A stretch of DNA of 64,000 nucleotides from Chryseobacterium indologenes (GTDB lineage Bacteria; Bacteroidota; Bacteroidia; Flavobacteriales; Weeksellaceae), in the NCBI GenBank assembly GCA_002439165.1, contig DJTE01000015.1, positions 126,762 through 190,761 of the forward strand, written 5' to 3'. Below the pieces are notes generated by a model, which was not told where the DNA came from, did not search any database, and saw only the letters and a program-made list of their open reading frames with translations. How positions within the stretch are numbered: position 1 is the stretch's first letter; every line of letters begins with the position of its first letter. The position numbers and the translations under genes are program-made. Shown one piece after another: positions 16,426-26,286 of the stretch.

Positions 16426-16758
16426 TAAGAGCCTGTTTAAATTTCATTCTTAAACTCTTATACATACGATTATCGGATGTATTTTATTAATAAAACTCAA
16501 TAGATCATGTTCGAAATTACTTGTTGATTAAAAAGATGTCACGCAAAGTTGATGAATAATTACGCTTTATTTTAAGTGGGTAAAGTGATGCGAATTCGTC
16601 TCTGATGAAGTGGTATGCTTATCCATACGCTTCGACGAATCAACAAAGTTGATTCTATTCTTTGCTCCCTAGAATCAACAATGTTAATCATAAACTTTGC
16701 ATGAGAAAACACCTCAACTGTACATTATCTTTTTAATCAAAAAGTTTAAACAGTCTTA
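16426..16758. mobile_element. MITE-like element with imperfect terminal inverted repeats
   Basis: The ends are inverted copies: TAAGAGCCTGTTTAAATTT at 16,426-16,444 and, reverse-complemented, TAAGACTGTTTAAACTTT from 16,741-16,758, sharing the core CTGTTTAAA. The 333-bp interior has no gene but holds a perfect 8-bp inverted repeat GAATCAAC/GTTGATTC at 16,637-16,655 and several repeats of CAACAAAG/AAAGTTG. This is the form of a non-autonomous insertion-element remnant. No clear target-site duplication was seen, so it may be degraded. It falls in the 530-bp gap between alaS and the next gene. Confidence 0.5.
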
Positions 16759-16857
16759 TTTATAACTGTTCTAATTATTGACTTTACCTTAACAAAACAT
16801 CAGGTAAACTTAAACTAATGGTTTTCTCTTCTTAAAATACAATTCACAATAGACCTC

Positions 16858-16865
16858 TAGTTTTG
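16858..16865 (+). promoter_or_regulatory. -7 element for the DUF839 lipoprotein
   Basis: TAGTTTTG matches TAnnTTTG and is followed by C. It is 29 bp before ATG 16,894. Confidence 0.45.
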
Positions 16866-16893
16866 CTTCAGATCGAAATTCAAAAAAGTAATT

Positions 16894-18381
16894 ATGAAAA
16901 TGAACAGAACTCTTTGGGCTTTATTGCTTGCAGCTTCCGTATTTCAGGGATGTAACGATGATAATGAAGGTAACCCGGAAGAAGTAAACGGACCTATAAA
17001 TCCCAACATTAAAATTGAAAACTTCTCCAAAGAACCCGCTTTCGTTTACGGAATGCCCGGCTTTGAAAACCTGAACATCACCACCCTGATTTCAAGTTCC
17101 GATGTTCTTCCCGGATCTCCCGGCTTTGTTTTTGCAGGCCAGCCGGACGGAATGGGAATTATGAAAGATCCCAATTCCGAAGGTTATCTGATGATCACCA
17201 ACCACGAAATTACACAATCTGTATCAAGAGTTTACCTCGATAAAGCATTCAGACCCTTCAAGGGAGAATATATCCTGAACGGAATCGGCGGGATGACGAG
17301 ATTATGTTCTGCCACGCTGGCAACTCCGGAAACTCATGGTTTCAGTGCCTTCCTTACTGCCGGAGAATCCGGTGAAGAAAGTATGGTTCATGCGCTTAAT
17401 CCATTGGCTCCTGCTTCCCAGGCTTCCGATCAGAGCAGGGTAAAACCGGCTTTGGGAAAGGCTTCTATGGAAAATGCAGTTCCCCTTCCTAAAGATATTT
17501 CAGGAGGTAAAACCTATATCATGATTGGTGAAGATCAGTCTTACTCTTCATCACACCAGTCTGCCGGACAGCTGATCATGTATGTTTCCAATACTCCGGG
17601 TGATCTGGATAACGGAAAACTATATGCTTTAAAAAGAACCAACAACAACTATACGGAAACCGATATGGTAAAAGGAAGCTCTTACGATGTGGAATTCGTG
17701 GAAATCCCTAATGCCAAAAACCTTACAGGTGCACAGATCAACCAAAAGAATATAGACAATAATGCCATCCGTTTTTCAAGAGTGGAAGATGTAGATTACC
17801 GAAAAGGTGCCGGAAAAGGACGAGAAATCTACTTTACCGCTACCGGGGAGTCTTCAGACGGGGTTAATCCAAAACCGGGACTAACGATGTGGGGAAGAGT
17901 GTATAAATTAGTTCTGAATGAAAGCAATATGCTGGCAGGAAAACTGGAAGTGGTGGCAGAAGGAGATTCCAACCCGGGGAATAACCTGATCAATCCGGAT
18001 AACCTTTGTGTAACGGAAAACTATGTTTACATCCAGGAAGACGGTGATTCCTATTATACAGCCGCCGCTCACGATTCTTACATCTGGCAGCTGAATATCG
18101 CTACCAAACAATACAAACCGTGGCTGAATATGAAGCACAACAGAACAGACTCAGCGTGGCAGACGGCCTACAACCAGTCCGGGAACCTGCAGAAATTCGG
18201 TTCATGGGAATTTGGTGCGATGGTAGATATCTCAGACATTATCGGGCTTCCGAATACCTTCGCAGTCAATATCCACTCCCACACATGGCAGAAAGATCAG
18301 TTCAAAAATGCCGACGGAGCAGGAGTGAATACCAACAAAGAAGGCGGGCAGATCGTCATCATCAGAAACGTAGAGAAATAA
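16894..18381 (+). CDS. PhoX/DUF839-like lipoprotein
   Basis: The 495-residue protein starts with a lipoprotein signal (VFQGC, Cys20). The body looks like a PhoX-type (DUF839) beta-propeller: HEITQSVSRVYLD near residue 105, GKTYIMIGEDQSYSS near 205, FSRVEDVDYR, IYFTATGESSDG near 310, and DNLCVTENYVYIQEDGDS near 370. DUF839 includes PhoX alkaline phosphatases, which use Ca/Fe at the active site, but members of other function exist. Phosphatase activity is inference. A di-haem peroxidase lipoprotein gene follows 66 bp later and may be co-transcribed. Confidence 0.7.
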   Translation: MKMNRTLWALLLAASVFQGCNDDNEGNPEEVNGPINPNIKIENFSKEPAFVYGMPGFENLNITTLISSSDVLPGSPGFVFAGQPDGMGIMKDPNSEGYLMITNHEITQSVSRVYLDKAFRPFKGEYILNGIGGMTRLCSATLATPETHGFSAFLTAGESGEESMVHALNPLAPASQASDQSRVKPALGKASMENAVPLPKDISGGKTYIMIGEDQSYSSSHQSAGQLIMYVSNTPGDLDNGKLYALKRTNNNYTETDMVKGSSYDVEFVEIPNAKNLTGAQINQKNIDNNAIRFSRVEDVDYRKGAGKGREIYFTATGESSDGVNPKPGLTMWGRVYKLVLNESNMLAGKLEVVAEGDSNPGNNLINPDNLCVTENYVYIQEDGDSYYTAAAHDSYIWQLNIATKQYKPWLNMKHNRTDSAWQTAYNQSGNLQKFGSWEFGAMVDISDIIGLPNTFAVNIHSHTWQKDQFKNADGAGVNTNKEGGQIVIIRNVEK

Positions 18382-18447
18382 TTTTAACCTATTCAATAAA
18401 AATCGAAGTATCAGCGGAACACCTTCCGTTGGTACTTTTTCATACCT

Positions 18448-20262
18448 ATGAAAATCCTTTCCAAATATCCTGTTCTTCTTACCCTATCGGTTACTCTTAT
18501 CTTTTTTATACTCTGGCAGTGCAAAAATGATAAGCATCAGCCGGTAAATGAAGACCTGTCTTCTGTAAAAAGTGAAATCCTGAAAACCAATGCAGATTTT
18601 GAACAACAGATCGGTGAACTGCTGACACTTGTTATCCAAAATGCCGACGAGAAAACACTTCAGGAAAAATTTGAAACACTCAGAAAAACCTATAAAAAAA
18701 TGGAATGGGCAGTAGAATATTTTCTCCCCCATTCTGCAAGGTTTATTAACGGTCCCGCCCTTCCGGAAATTGAAATGGACGAACATACAGAGCTGGAACC
18801 TGAAGGACTTCAGGTACTGGAGGAACTCTTTTATCCTTACACAGCAGAAAATAAAGAAGAAACGGTTCGCCTCCTGAAAAAGCTAACCAACAAAAGCAAT
18901 ACGGTAAAAGCCAACTTCCAGGCAATCTCCATCAGTAAAGACCAGGTTTTCGATGCTGTACGGCAGGAGATATTCAGAATTTCGAGTTTGGGAATCTCCG
19001 GATTCGACACCCCGGTTTCAGGAACATTTTTAAAAGAAATGCCTTATGCTCTGGAAGGAATCCGGTTGACATTACAGCAGATTTCCACGGAACATTCCAG
19101 AAACAACTCTTTAAAAGAACTCAATACCGTTATAGATTCAGCCATTGCCGTACTGAAGAAAAATCCAGATAAAAATACGTTTGATTATGTGAATTTTATT
19201 CCGGATCACCTGAACAGAATTTCATCACTGATGCTTGAATTCAAAAAACAGGAAAATATCCCTAATATAGAAGTCACTTCAGCACTGGGTAAAAATGCAG
19301 CTACTTTTTATTCTGAAAACGCATTTGATCCGAACGCCTTTACTCCCGGAAAAGAGTTTGCCTATTCAGAAGCCAAAGCTGCTTTAGGGAAACAGCTTTT
19401 TAATGATAAAATCCTTTCCGATAATAATGACAGAAGCTGTTCCACCTGCCATATTCCTGAGAAGGCTTTTACCGACGGACTGCCGAAATCAATGTCCCTG
19501 GCCAATTCCGAATTACAGAGAAACGCTCCTTCACTTAATTATGCGGGCTTCCAGCACGGTCAGTTCTGGGATATGCGAAAAGATGATCTGGAAGGCCAGA
19601 GTTCTGATGTGATCTCCAACAAAGAAGAAATGCATGGTGACCTGAATGTGATTCTCGGAAAAATCAACAAAGATCCCAAATACCTTCCCGAATTCAAAAA
19701 AATATACAGAACTCCCAAAGCAGAAACCTGGCAGCTGCAGAATCTGCTGGCAAGCTATATCCGTTCATTGGCCCGGTTCAACTCGGATTTTGATGAATAT
19801 ATGAGAGGAACTCAATCAGCCATGAACGAAAATCAGAAACAGGGCTTTAATCTTTTTGTTGGAAAAGCCCAGTGCGCAATCTGCCATTTTGTGCCATTAT
19901 TCAATGGAACGGTTCCTCCGAATTTCAAAAAAACAGAACAGGAAGTATTGGGAACAGCAGTGAATGGTAACAACAAAACGTTTGACCAGGATCCGGGCAG
20001 AGGAAAATTCCATCAGACAGTGGTATCTCTTCAGCATTCCTTCAAAACACCTACATTAAGAAACATCAGTAAAACAGCTCCTTATATGCATAACGGAGGT
20101 TATAGGACATTAAAAGAAGTGATGAATTTCTATAACAAAGGCGGAGGAAAAGGTTTCGGATTCAAAGTAGAAAATCAGACACTTTCGGATACACCTCTGA
20201 ATCTTACGGATCAGGAAACGGATCAGATTATTGATTTTATGAACGCTTTAAATGACCGGTAA
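18448..20262 (+). CDS. Di-haem cytochrome c peroxidase-family lipoprotein
   Basis: The 604-residue protein has a lipobox ending at Cys29 (LWQC), a helical N-terminal region (about 30-280) unlike standard CcpA/MauG, and then the di-haem core with two CxxCH sites: CSTCH at 331-335 and CAICH at 476-480. Nearby EKAFTDGLPKSM and APYMHNGGYRTL are usual for the family. It should reduce H2O2 or oxidise a partner in the periplasm. The N-terminal extension could be a partner-binding domain. It follows the DUF839 lipoprotein on the same strand. Confidence 0.85.
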   Translation: MKILSKYPVLLTLSVTLIFFILWQCKNDKHQPVNEDLSSVKSEILKTNADFEQQIGELLTLVIQNADEKTLQEKFETLRKTYKKMEWAVEYFLPHSARFINGPALPEIEMDEHTELEPEGLQVLEELFYPYTAENKEETVRLLKKLTNKSNTVKANFQAISISKDQVFDAVRQEIFRISSLGISGFDTPVSGTFLKEMPYALEGIRLTLQQISTEHSRNNSLKELNTVIDSAIAVLKKNPDKNTFDYVNFIPDHLNRISSLMLEFKKQENIPNIEVTSALGKNAATFYSENAFDPNAFTPGKEFAYSEAKAALGKQLFNDKILSDNNDRSCSTCHIPEKAFTDGLPKSMSLANSELQRNAPSLNYAGFQHGQFWDMRKDDLEGQSSDVISNKEEMHGDLNVILGKINKDPKYLPEFKKIYRTPKAETWQLQNLLASYIRSLARFNSDFDEYMRGTQSAMNENQKQGFNLFVGKAQCAICHFVPLFNGTVPPNFKKTEQEVLGTAVNGNNKTFDQDPGRGKFHQTVVSLQHSFKTPTLRNISKTAPYMHNGGYRTLKEVMNFYNKGGGKGFGFKVENQTLSDTPLNLTDQETDQIIDFMNALNDR

Positions 20263-20404
20263 AAACACAGGAAATCCGTTGCGGATTTAACAGAGATTTC
20301 GCTATATGAATGCTTAATATCCAAATGGTTTTAACGATCGGAAACATAGCGTAAATCAATGTCATAACAAATCATAAAAACTTTTTCAAAAGGAGAAATA
20401 TTAC

Positions 20405-20412
20405 TATTTTTG
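20405..20412 (+). promoter_or_regulatory. -7 element for the DUF5686 gene
   Basis: TATTTTTG matches TAnnTTTG. It is only 13 bp before ATG 20,426, so the transcript has a very short leader. Confidence 0.5.
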
Positions 20413-20425
20413 AAATAGTTTTCGC

Positions 20426-22840
20426 ATGAAAAGGTTTTTAGTATTACTGTTTTTTCTGATGTATTTCTTTGGTTATTCACAATCAAAGATTACTGTCATT
20501 GATGAAACTGACCGAAAGCCTGTATCCAATGCAAAAGTATCCTGCGGAGGCAAAATTCTCGGCTATACCAATGTTCAGGGAGTTCTCGAATTTACCGCCG
20601 CCTGCAATAATGTTGAGGTTGAAGCTGAACGTTATCAGAAGGAAATGGCTACCGTGGAAAATGACATGGAAATCTCCCTATCGAAGAAAATGCCCAAAAC
20701 CACATCTATTGAAGAGGTGGTGATTGAAGATAAAAGCGATCCGCGGGCTTTGGAAATCCTTAAAAGGGTGAATAAAATGTTTAAAGACAATTCACCGAAA
20801 AGCCTGGGATCCTACTCTTTCAAATCTTATGAAAAGGTTTCCCTGGATATTGATGAAGACAGCATCACCCAATTCAATAAATTTTTTGATGACGCCAGAC
20901 TTTTCAAAAGGAAAAGAGAAAAAGATTCATTAAGTAATATATCTGCAAGACAGATATTTTCCAAAAGCAAACTCTTTCTGTGGGAAAGAGCCCAGGAGTT
21001 CGTCTACTCAAAAAAATACGGTGAAAAGATCAATATCCTGGACAACAGGATTTCCGGCCTTAAACAGCCCATCTATGAAATGATCGCACTTCAGCAGAGC
21101 AACAGGGATAAGGTCCCGAACCAGATCAAACAGGAAAACAGAGGACTGTACAGGTTCTTCCTCTCGGATACTATTGAAGTGGACGGAAGAAAAACTTTCG
21201 TAATCAAATTCCGCGAAGTAAACTACAAAAAACAGGATAAAAAACGAAAGTACAACGGCGCGATCTACGTAGATACCGAAACTTACGGAATACAGAAGAT
21301 CGAAAATTTCAGCAAAAATAAAAACGACGGAATTATCACGAGTACCTGGATTTTTTACAACAACAAATGGTTCCTCGCCCAGGAAAAGGTAAAACTCCGG
21401 ATGAGTAAGATGGCTATGGAAGATGATGATAAAGAAAATCCTGAAAATAACCCGGAAAAAAAAGCCCGCAGAAGTTTCGGGACCTATGCTTATCTTACCT
21501 CAAAATATTTCGATTTCAAATCGCCGGTTGAGGAAGCCCCCAAAGACTTCAAAGGCTATACATTCTCAGTGAAAAATGCAGACGGAAAACTGCTCGACCG
21601 ATACAGAACAGATCCTTTAACGGAAAGAGAACGCAATACCTACACCACAATCGACAGCCTGGGCAGAAAATACAATATTGACAGCAAGGCCAGAATTCTG
21701 ACCGGGCTCATTAACGGACAGATTAGAGCGGGAATTGTAGATTTTGCAGTGGATGAAATCGTGAATTACAACTTATATGAAGGATTCAGGCTTGGGCTGA
21801 AAGCCAAGCTGAATGAGACTTTCAATCCTTATTTTTCCCCGGATTATTATTTTGCCTATGGTTTTAAAGACGATAAATGGAAATACGGAATCGGGCTGGA
21901 TATGAAAACCACACTGGATAAAAATTCATTCTTCAGAATTGAATATTATAATGATGTAACTGCTTCCGGAGAATTTTACAGAAGATTGTGGAACTTCAAG
22001 ATGAGAACAATGAACTATGGAAACAACATCAACAACGATAAGTATTATCACTTTAAGGGAGCTTCCCTGTCTTACCTGAATGATGTCACCAATGGTTTAA
22101 CCCTTGTTTTTGCCGTCAAAAGAAATATCGAGGAAGCTAAATTCGACTATGCATTCAGAGGAAGAGGGGCTGCATTTGATAATTTCAACACCTTATTCAC
22201 CTTAAAGTATTCTCCTAATTCCACGAATATTATGACCCCTCAGGGAAAATCTATTATTGACCAGAAATATCCTGAACTGTATCTGAATTATGAACAGAGC
22301 TATAAAGCATTGGGCGGAGATTTTAACTATACCCGTTTCGATGCCCTGTTTGTTCATAATTTTAAAACCATGCTGGGAACAACAGGTTTCAGGCTGTATG
22401 GAGGAATTGTTTTGGGGGAAGCCCCGATCTGGAAACATTTTACAATGAACGGACTGGCATCTCCAAGAAAGGATTTCAATTTCAACCTCACCTCTTATCT
22501 CGGTTTTGCCACACTGGAAGGCGGAAAATACTACAATGATAAATTTATCGCGTACTATTTCACTCACAAACTTCCCCTTTATTTCAAAAGTTTCGGGCAG
22601 AATATTTCCAGTTTTGATTTTGTACTGCGAGGGACCATCGGAGATATGAAACATCCCGAATATCACCAGTTCAGATTCAGAAAATTGGATCATCTGTATC
22701 AGGAAGTCGGGCTGGAATGGAACAACTTTTTATCCAGTTACTTTAATTTAGGATTGTTTTACAGAGTCGGCTACTACACCACTCCGAATTTTAAACAGAA
22801 CTTCGCTATCCAGTTCAAGCTGAAATTATTAGAATTTTAA
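20426..22840 (+). CDS. DUF5686/carboxypeptidase-regulatory-like outer-membrane protein
   Basis: The 804-residue protein has a signal peptide ending near SQS (residue 20), a carboxypeptidase-regulatory-like beta-sandwich (about 20-85, VIDETDRKPVSNAKVSCGG), then a long DUF5686 region with helical segments (about 100-380) and a C-terminal strand-rich part with alternating hydrophobics ending in a Phe (KLKLLEF), typical of an outer-membrane barrel. This combination is common in Bacteroidota and its function is unknown; it probably carries out envelope maintenance or export. It is followed after 15 bp by a 78-residue protein. Confidence 0.8.
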   Translation: MKRFLVLLFFLMYFFGYSQSKITVIDETDRKPVSNAKVSCGGKILGYTNVQGVLEFTAACNNVEVEAERYQKEMATVENDMEISLSKKMPKTTSIEEVVIEDKSDPRALEILKRVNKMFKDNSPKSLGSYSFKSYEKVSLDIDEDSITQFNKFFDDARLFKRKREKDSLSNISARQIFSKSKLFLWERAQEFVYSKKYGEKINILDNRISGLKQPIYEMIALQQSNRDKVPNQIKQENRGLYRFFLSDTIEVDGRKTFVIKFREVNYKKQDKKRKYNGAIYVDTETYGIQKIENFSKNKNDGIITSTWIFYNNKWFLAQEKVKLRMSKMAMEDDDKENPENNPEKKARRSFGTYAYLTSKYFDFKSPVEEAPKDFKGYTFSVKNADGKLLDRYRTDPLTERERNTYTTIDSLGRKYNIDSKARILTGLINGQIRAGIVDFAVDEIVNYNLYEGFRLGLKAKLNETFNPYFSPDYYFAYGFKDDKWKYGIGLDMKTTLDKNSFFRIEYYNDVTASGEFYRRLWNFKMRTMNYGNNINNDKYYHFKGASLSYLNDVTNGLTLVFAVKRNIEEAKFDYAFRGRGAAFDNFNTLFTLKYSPNSTNIMTPQGKSIIDQKYPELYLNYEQSYKALGGDFNYTRFDALFVHNFKTMLGTTGFRLYGGIVLGEAPIWKHFTMNGLASPRKDFNFNLTSYLGFATLEGGKYYNDKFIAYYFTHKLPLYFKSFGQNISSFDFVLRGTIGDMKHPEYHQFRFRKLDHLYQEVGLEWNNFLSSYFNLGLFYRVGYYTTPNFKQNFAIQFKLKLLEF

Positions 22841-22855
22841 ATATACATAACGAAT

Positions 22856-23092
22856 ATGCAGTCAATAGAAATAAAAGCAGAACAGTTTTTTGAATTATTA
22901 AAATTAAAAGACACTTCCATGTGGGCCATTTTCTCTCAGATGATCGACGGAAATGAAAAAGAAATCATCTTTTTAGACCGGGAAGATAAAATCCTATTCA
23001 ATTATGTTCTGCCTTCAACACAGGAAAAACTGGAAGAAGACAGAAAAGAATTTTCTAAACAGTTTGCAGATAAACTGGCTGAACTGAATTAA
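22856..23092 (+). CDS. Small hypothetical protein downstream of DUF5686
   Basis: The 78-residue, acidic protein has a helix (about 1-20), a short strand pair around EKEIIFLDREDKILFNYVL (about 33-51) and a C-terminal helix rich in Glu/Lys/Phe. It has no signal, membrane segment or zinc motif. It starts 15 bp after the DUF5686 stop, suggesting a shared transcript. No family is recognised; the strand-helix pattern looks like a cytosolic regulator or adaptor, but that is a guess. Confidence 0.6.
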   Translation: MQSIEIKAEQFFELLKLKDTSMWAIFSQMIDGNEKEIIFLDREDKILFNYVLPSTQEKLEEDRKEFSKQFADKLAELN

Positions 23093-23275
23093 AATTAGCC
23101 AGCTCTCTGAAGCCCGCTCTCCGCTCTCTGAAGTCTCCTGATTTTGGAGTATATTTTTAAACTTTTTCAAAGCATTGCACTACATCAGAAGACTTTGTGC
23201 AACGATAAATTCAAGTAGCGGGATGTTTTTTTCGATATACACCGTTGAATTTTAAAGCTTTGTGCTGATTTTTAT

Positions 23276-23308
23276 AAACCTAACAGGTCTTGGAGACCTG
23301 TTAGGTTT
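23276..23308. repeat. Dispersed 33-bp palindrome, copy 1
   Basis: Perfect 15-bp arms AAACCTAACAGGTCT / AGACCTGTTAGGTTT around TGG. The same element occurs at 32,863-32,895 and 33,052-33,084. It is followed by T residues, so it could also terminate transcription from either side, here for folP and the 78-residue gene. Confidence 0.85.
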
Positions 23309-23329
23309 TTATTTAAGCATACTCATACA

Positions 23330-24199
23330 CTACGATTGATTTCTCAAAAACTCATCCACCGTTTTTTTAGCTTCAGCCACATCGTGTACCCTTAAAATTT
23401 TAGCACCCTGTTCCAAAACTTTCCGGTGAAGTTTCTGGGTTTCTTCATTAATATCCATTGGTAATTTCCCTAGAGGCTTATAGATAAACGATTTTCTGGA
23501 AATCCCTATCAGCAGTGGAAATCTTTCAAATCCGAGATATTCCGTTTCCCCGATCATTTTCATCTGGTCATCCACGGTTTTTCCAAATCCGAACCCGGGA
23601 TCAAGGATAATATCTTTTACTCCTTTCTGAAGCAGTTCATTTGTTTTTTGTGAAAAATAGCGGTTTACTTCCAGGGTGATATCTTCATATTTAATCTTAT
23701 CATGCATGGTCTCATAGGACGGATTAATGTGCATCAGAATATACGGAAGCCCGGTCTCAGCGGCTGTATCGAACATTTTTTCATCATACTGGCCGCCGGA
23801 AATATCATTAATCAAATCAATACCTTCATTAAAACCAAATTTTACGGTTTCCGAATAAAATGTATCCAGCGAAATCAACGCTTCCGGGAACTCTCTTTTG
23901 ATCATGGAAATAATATTTCCCAGCCTTGCAATTTCTTCGTCACTGGTCAGAAATTCAGCATTCGGGCGGGTAGACTGCGGTCCCAGATCAATAATAGAAG
24001 CGCCTTCTTTCAGGAGTTTTTCCGTATGTTTCAGGGCTGACTTTTCATTATTGAATGTTCCGCCATCAGAAAAAGAATCCGGGGTGAGGTTCAGAATTCC
24101 CATAATTTTGGGGATATCAAGCTGTACCAAACGGCCATTGCAATTGATGGAATAAGTCTTGGAATGTAAGGACCGGAAGGGATGGATATCTGAGAACAT
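23330..24199 (-). CDS. folP: Dihydropteroate synthase
   Basis: The 289-residue protein joins p-aminobenzoate to dihydropterin pyrophosphate in folate synthesis and is the sulfonamide target. Family motifs are present: MGILNLTPDSFSDGG (about 33-47), GASIIDLGPQSTRP (about 66-79), ISLDTF, DLINDISGG and DIILDPGFGFGK (about 195-206). The fold is a TIM barrel and length is usual. It has its own promoter just upstream and a 33-bp palindrome 21 bp beyond the stop; it is not in an operon with other folate genes here. Confidence 0.96.
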   Translation of the reverse strand: MFSDIHPFRSLHSKTYSINCNGRLVQLDIPKIMGILNLTPDSFSDGGTFNNEKSALKHTEKLLKEGASIIDLGPQSTRPNAEFLTSDEEIARLGNIISMIKREFPEALISLDTFYSETVKFGFNEGIDLINDISGGQYDEKMFDTAAETGLPYILMHINPSYETMHDKIKYEDITLEVNRYFSQKTNELLQKGVKDIILDPGFGFGKTVDDQMKMIGETEYLGFERFPLLIGISRKSFIYKPLGKLPMDINEETQKLHRKVLEQGAKILRVHDVAEAKKTVDEFLRNQS

Positions 24200-24232
24200 G
24201 GAGCCGACGATTGATATTTGATTTTAGTACCG

Positions 24233-24240
24233 CAAAAATA
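24233..24240 (-). promoter_or_regulatory. -7 element for folP
   Basis: Minus-strand TATTTTTG matches TAnnTTTG and is followed by C. It is 33 bp before the folP ATG. Confidence 0.5.
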
Positions 24241-24450
24241 GTGATTTTAAAGCCTTACGACCATCTGTTGTTATAAAATATGCATATAGATTCCCCGATA
24301 TGAAATATAAATCTTCATGATCATCAAAGGGAAATCCACCTATAAATCCTTGAGCTTTAAACTTTGAACCTTGAACTCTAAAAACGGTACCCATCCTCCT
24401 CCGCTCACCACTCTCCCAACCTCTCCGTTTTCAAACCCAAAACTAATTCG

Positions 24451-24458
24451 TATATTTG
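24451..24458 (+). promoter_or_regulatory. -7 element for the DUF1599 gene
   Basis: TATATTTG matches TAnnTTTG. It lies 17 bp before ATG 24,476 and excludes the upstream in-frame start at 24,371. Confidence 0.5.
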
Positions 24459-24475
24459 AAAGATTAAGAGAATTT

Positions 24476-25039
24476 ATGTCAGAAACATCAGTACAGTTCG
24501 GGAAAGTTATCAGTGAATGCCGTGATTTATTCAGCAAAAAATTACAGGATTACGGAGCAGCATGGAGGGTTTTAAGGCCCAGTTCTATTACGGATCAGAT
24601 TTACATCAAAGTCAACAGAATCCGTACCCTTCAGATGACTGATAAAAAGATGGTGGATGAAAGTGAAGAAGGAGAATTCATTGCTATCGTCAACTATTCC
24701 ATCATCGGGCTGATCCAGCTTGAAAAAGGTCTTTCCAATGATTTTAATGAAAACAAGGAAGAGATCATGTCTCTTTATGATCAATATGCTCAGGAGGCCC
24801 TGGCTTTAATGGAAAGAAAAAACCATGATTATGGTGAAGCATGGAGAGATATGCGGATCACTTCCATTACCGATCTTATTTATCAGAAAGTACTGAGAAC
24901 GAAACAGATTGAGGATAATCAGGGACAAACCATTGTTTCCGAAGGACTGGATGCCAACTATTTCGACATGCTGAATTACGCTGTTTTCTGCCTGATCAAA
25001 TTCTCTGAAAAAGAAATGAATTCTGAACCCCAAAAATAA
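24476..25039 (+). CDS. DUF1599 protein
   Basis: The 187-residue protein has two copies of one motif: DYGAAWRVLRPSSITDQIYIK (about 24-44) and DYGEAWRDMRITSITDLIYQK (about 118-138), the mark of DUF1599 duplication. The all-alpha fold is distantly like MazG/nucleotide pyrophosphohydrolases, but function is not known. Start at 24,476 is chosen because the promoter-like box at 24,451 lies upstream and the frame before it is Pro-rich and unlike the family. The BT_3928 gene starts six bases after the stop, so they are likely co-transcribed. Confidence 0.8.
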   Translation: MSETSVQFGKVISECRDLFSKKLQDYGAAWRVLRPSSITDQIYIKVNRIRTLQMTDKKMVDESEEGEFIAIVNYSIIGLIQLEKGLSNDFNENKEEIMSLYDQYAQEALALMERKNHDYGEAWRDMRITSITDLIYQKVLRTKQIEDNQGQTIVSEGLDANYFDMLNYAVFCLIKFSEKEMNSEPQK

Positions 25040-25045
25040 TTTGAT

Positions 25046-26158
25046 ATGCTTAAAGGTTTATTACGTTTTATTATTGCTGTGATCTTCATCCTTTCAGGTT
25101 TTGTAAAGGCGGTGGATCTGGTAGGATTTTCCTTCAAAATGGAAGAATATTTTTCACCTTCTGTTTTCAATATGCCTTTCCTTGAAAAATTCGCACTGCT
25201 GTTTTCAATAGTAGTAGTTGTACTGGAACTTTTCCTGGGATTTATGTTACTGCTTAAGATAAAACTAAAATTTACCCTTTCGGCATTAATCGCCCTTTGT
25301 ATCTTCTTTGGATTCCTGACTTTCTACTCCGCTTACTTCAATGTAGTAACGGATTGCGGATGTTTCGGGGATGCGGTAAAATTTACACCGTGGCAGAGTT
25401 TCATTAAGGATATTGTCCTTCTTGCAGGGCTGATCCTTCTGTTTATCCTGTACAGAAAAGAATTCAGGAAGAAAGATGAGTATGGCAGCAGCAATACCCG
25501 GGAGTCTTCCGGCAAATTTAAATATTATATTCTGGGAATCTTCTCTCTGATCATGATTTACATTATGGCTCAGGGCATTATGCATGAACCGATGATTGAT
25601 TTCCGTGATTATAAGATCGGAACCAGCATCAAAGCTGAAAAAGAGAAGATTAATAAAAATCCGTCTGAATACAAAACCTTCTATTCCCTTAAAAATCAGA
25701 AAACTGGAGAGACCGTAAATGTAGACCAGGACGACTATATCAAAGAAACAAAATACTGGGCCGAAGGTTCACCGTGGAAAATAGAAGAAGGAAAAAATAA
25801 ATCTGTTCTGATTAAAGAAGGTTATAAGTCCGAGATCGCAAAATTCAAGATTGATGATCCTTCCGGAATGGAACTTACCGAGGAAATCATCAATGCTCCC
25901 AAAGCCATTCTCATCTTCTCTTATCATCCTAAAGACCTGTCTGCAGATCTTCTTCAGAAAACCGAAGCTAAGGTGAATGCCCAAAAAGGAGCAGTGATCT
26001 ATGGTGTTTCTACGCTTCCGGACACTTTTAAAACCATTAAAAATACCATGATGGACGGAACAGCAATCAAAACCATTGCCCGAAGCAACCCTTTCGTACT
26101 GATACTGGAAAAAGGAAAAATCGTAGACAAACAGCCAGCGAAAGACTATATTAAATAA
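25046..26158 (+). CDS. BT_3928/DoxX-like membrane protein
   Basis: The 370-residue protein has about four membrane helices in the first 135 residues with DCGCFGDAVKFT (about 103-114), as in MauE/DoxX-like proteins that carry redox cysteines, a fifth helix (about 155-178), then a soluble C-terminal half (about 180-370) with a thioredoxin-like layout but no CxxC. The Cys pair in the loop suggests a role in electron transfer or protein disulfide chemistry in the envelope. The link to the preceding DUF1599 gene is conserved in flavobacteria as far as I recall. Confidence 0.75.
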   Translation: MLKGLLRFIIAVIFILSGFVKAVDLVGFSFKMEEYFSPSVFNMPFLEKFALLFSIVVVVLELFLGFMLLLKIKLKFTLSALIALCIFFGFLTFYSAYFNVVTDCGCFGDAVKFTPWQSFIKDIVLLAGLILLFILYRKEFRKKDEYGSSNTRESSGKFKYYILGIFSLIMIYIMAQGIMHEPMIDFRDYKIGTSIKAEKEKINKNPSEYKTFYSLKNQKTGETVNVDQDDYIKETKYWAEGSPWKIEEGKNKSVLIKEGYKSEIAKFKIDDPSGMELTEEIINAPKAILIFSYHPKDLSADLLQKTEAKVNAQKGAVIYGVSTLPDTFKTIKNTMMDGTAIKTIARSNPFVLILEKGKIVDKQPAKDYIK

Positions 26159-26286
26159 CAGAGCAGCCAATGATGAATAGTGAATTTTAATAACAATTAT
26201 TCTCATAAATTAACTATTCAGCTGCGAAGCAAAACTGCCCATTTCACTATAAAAATCAATTATCAAATTAAAAACATACATTAAGA

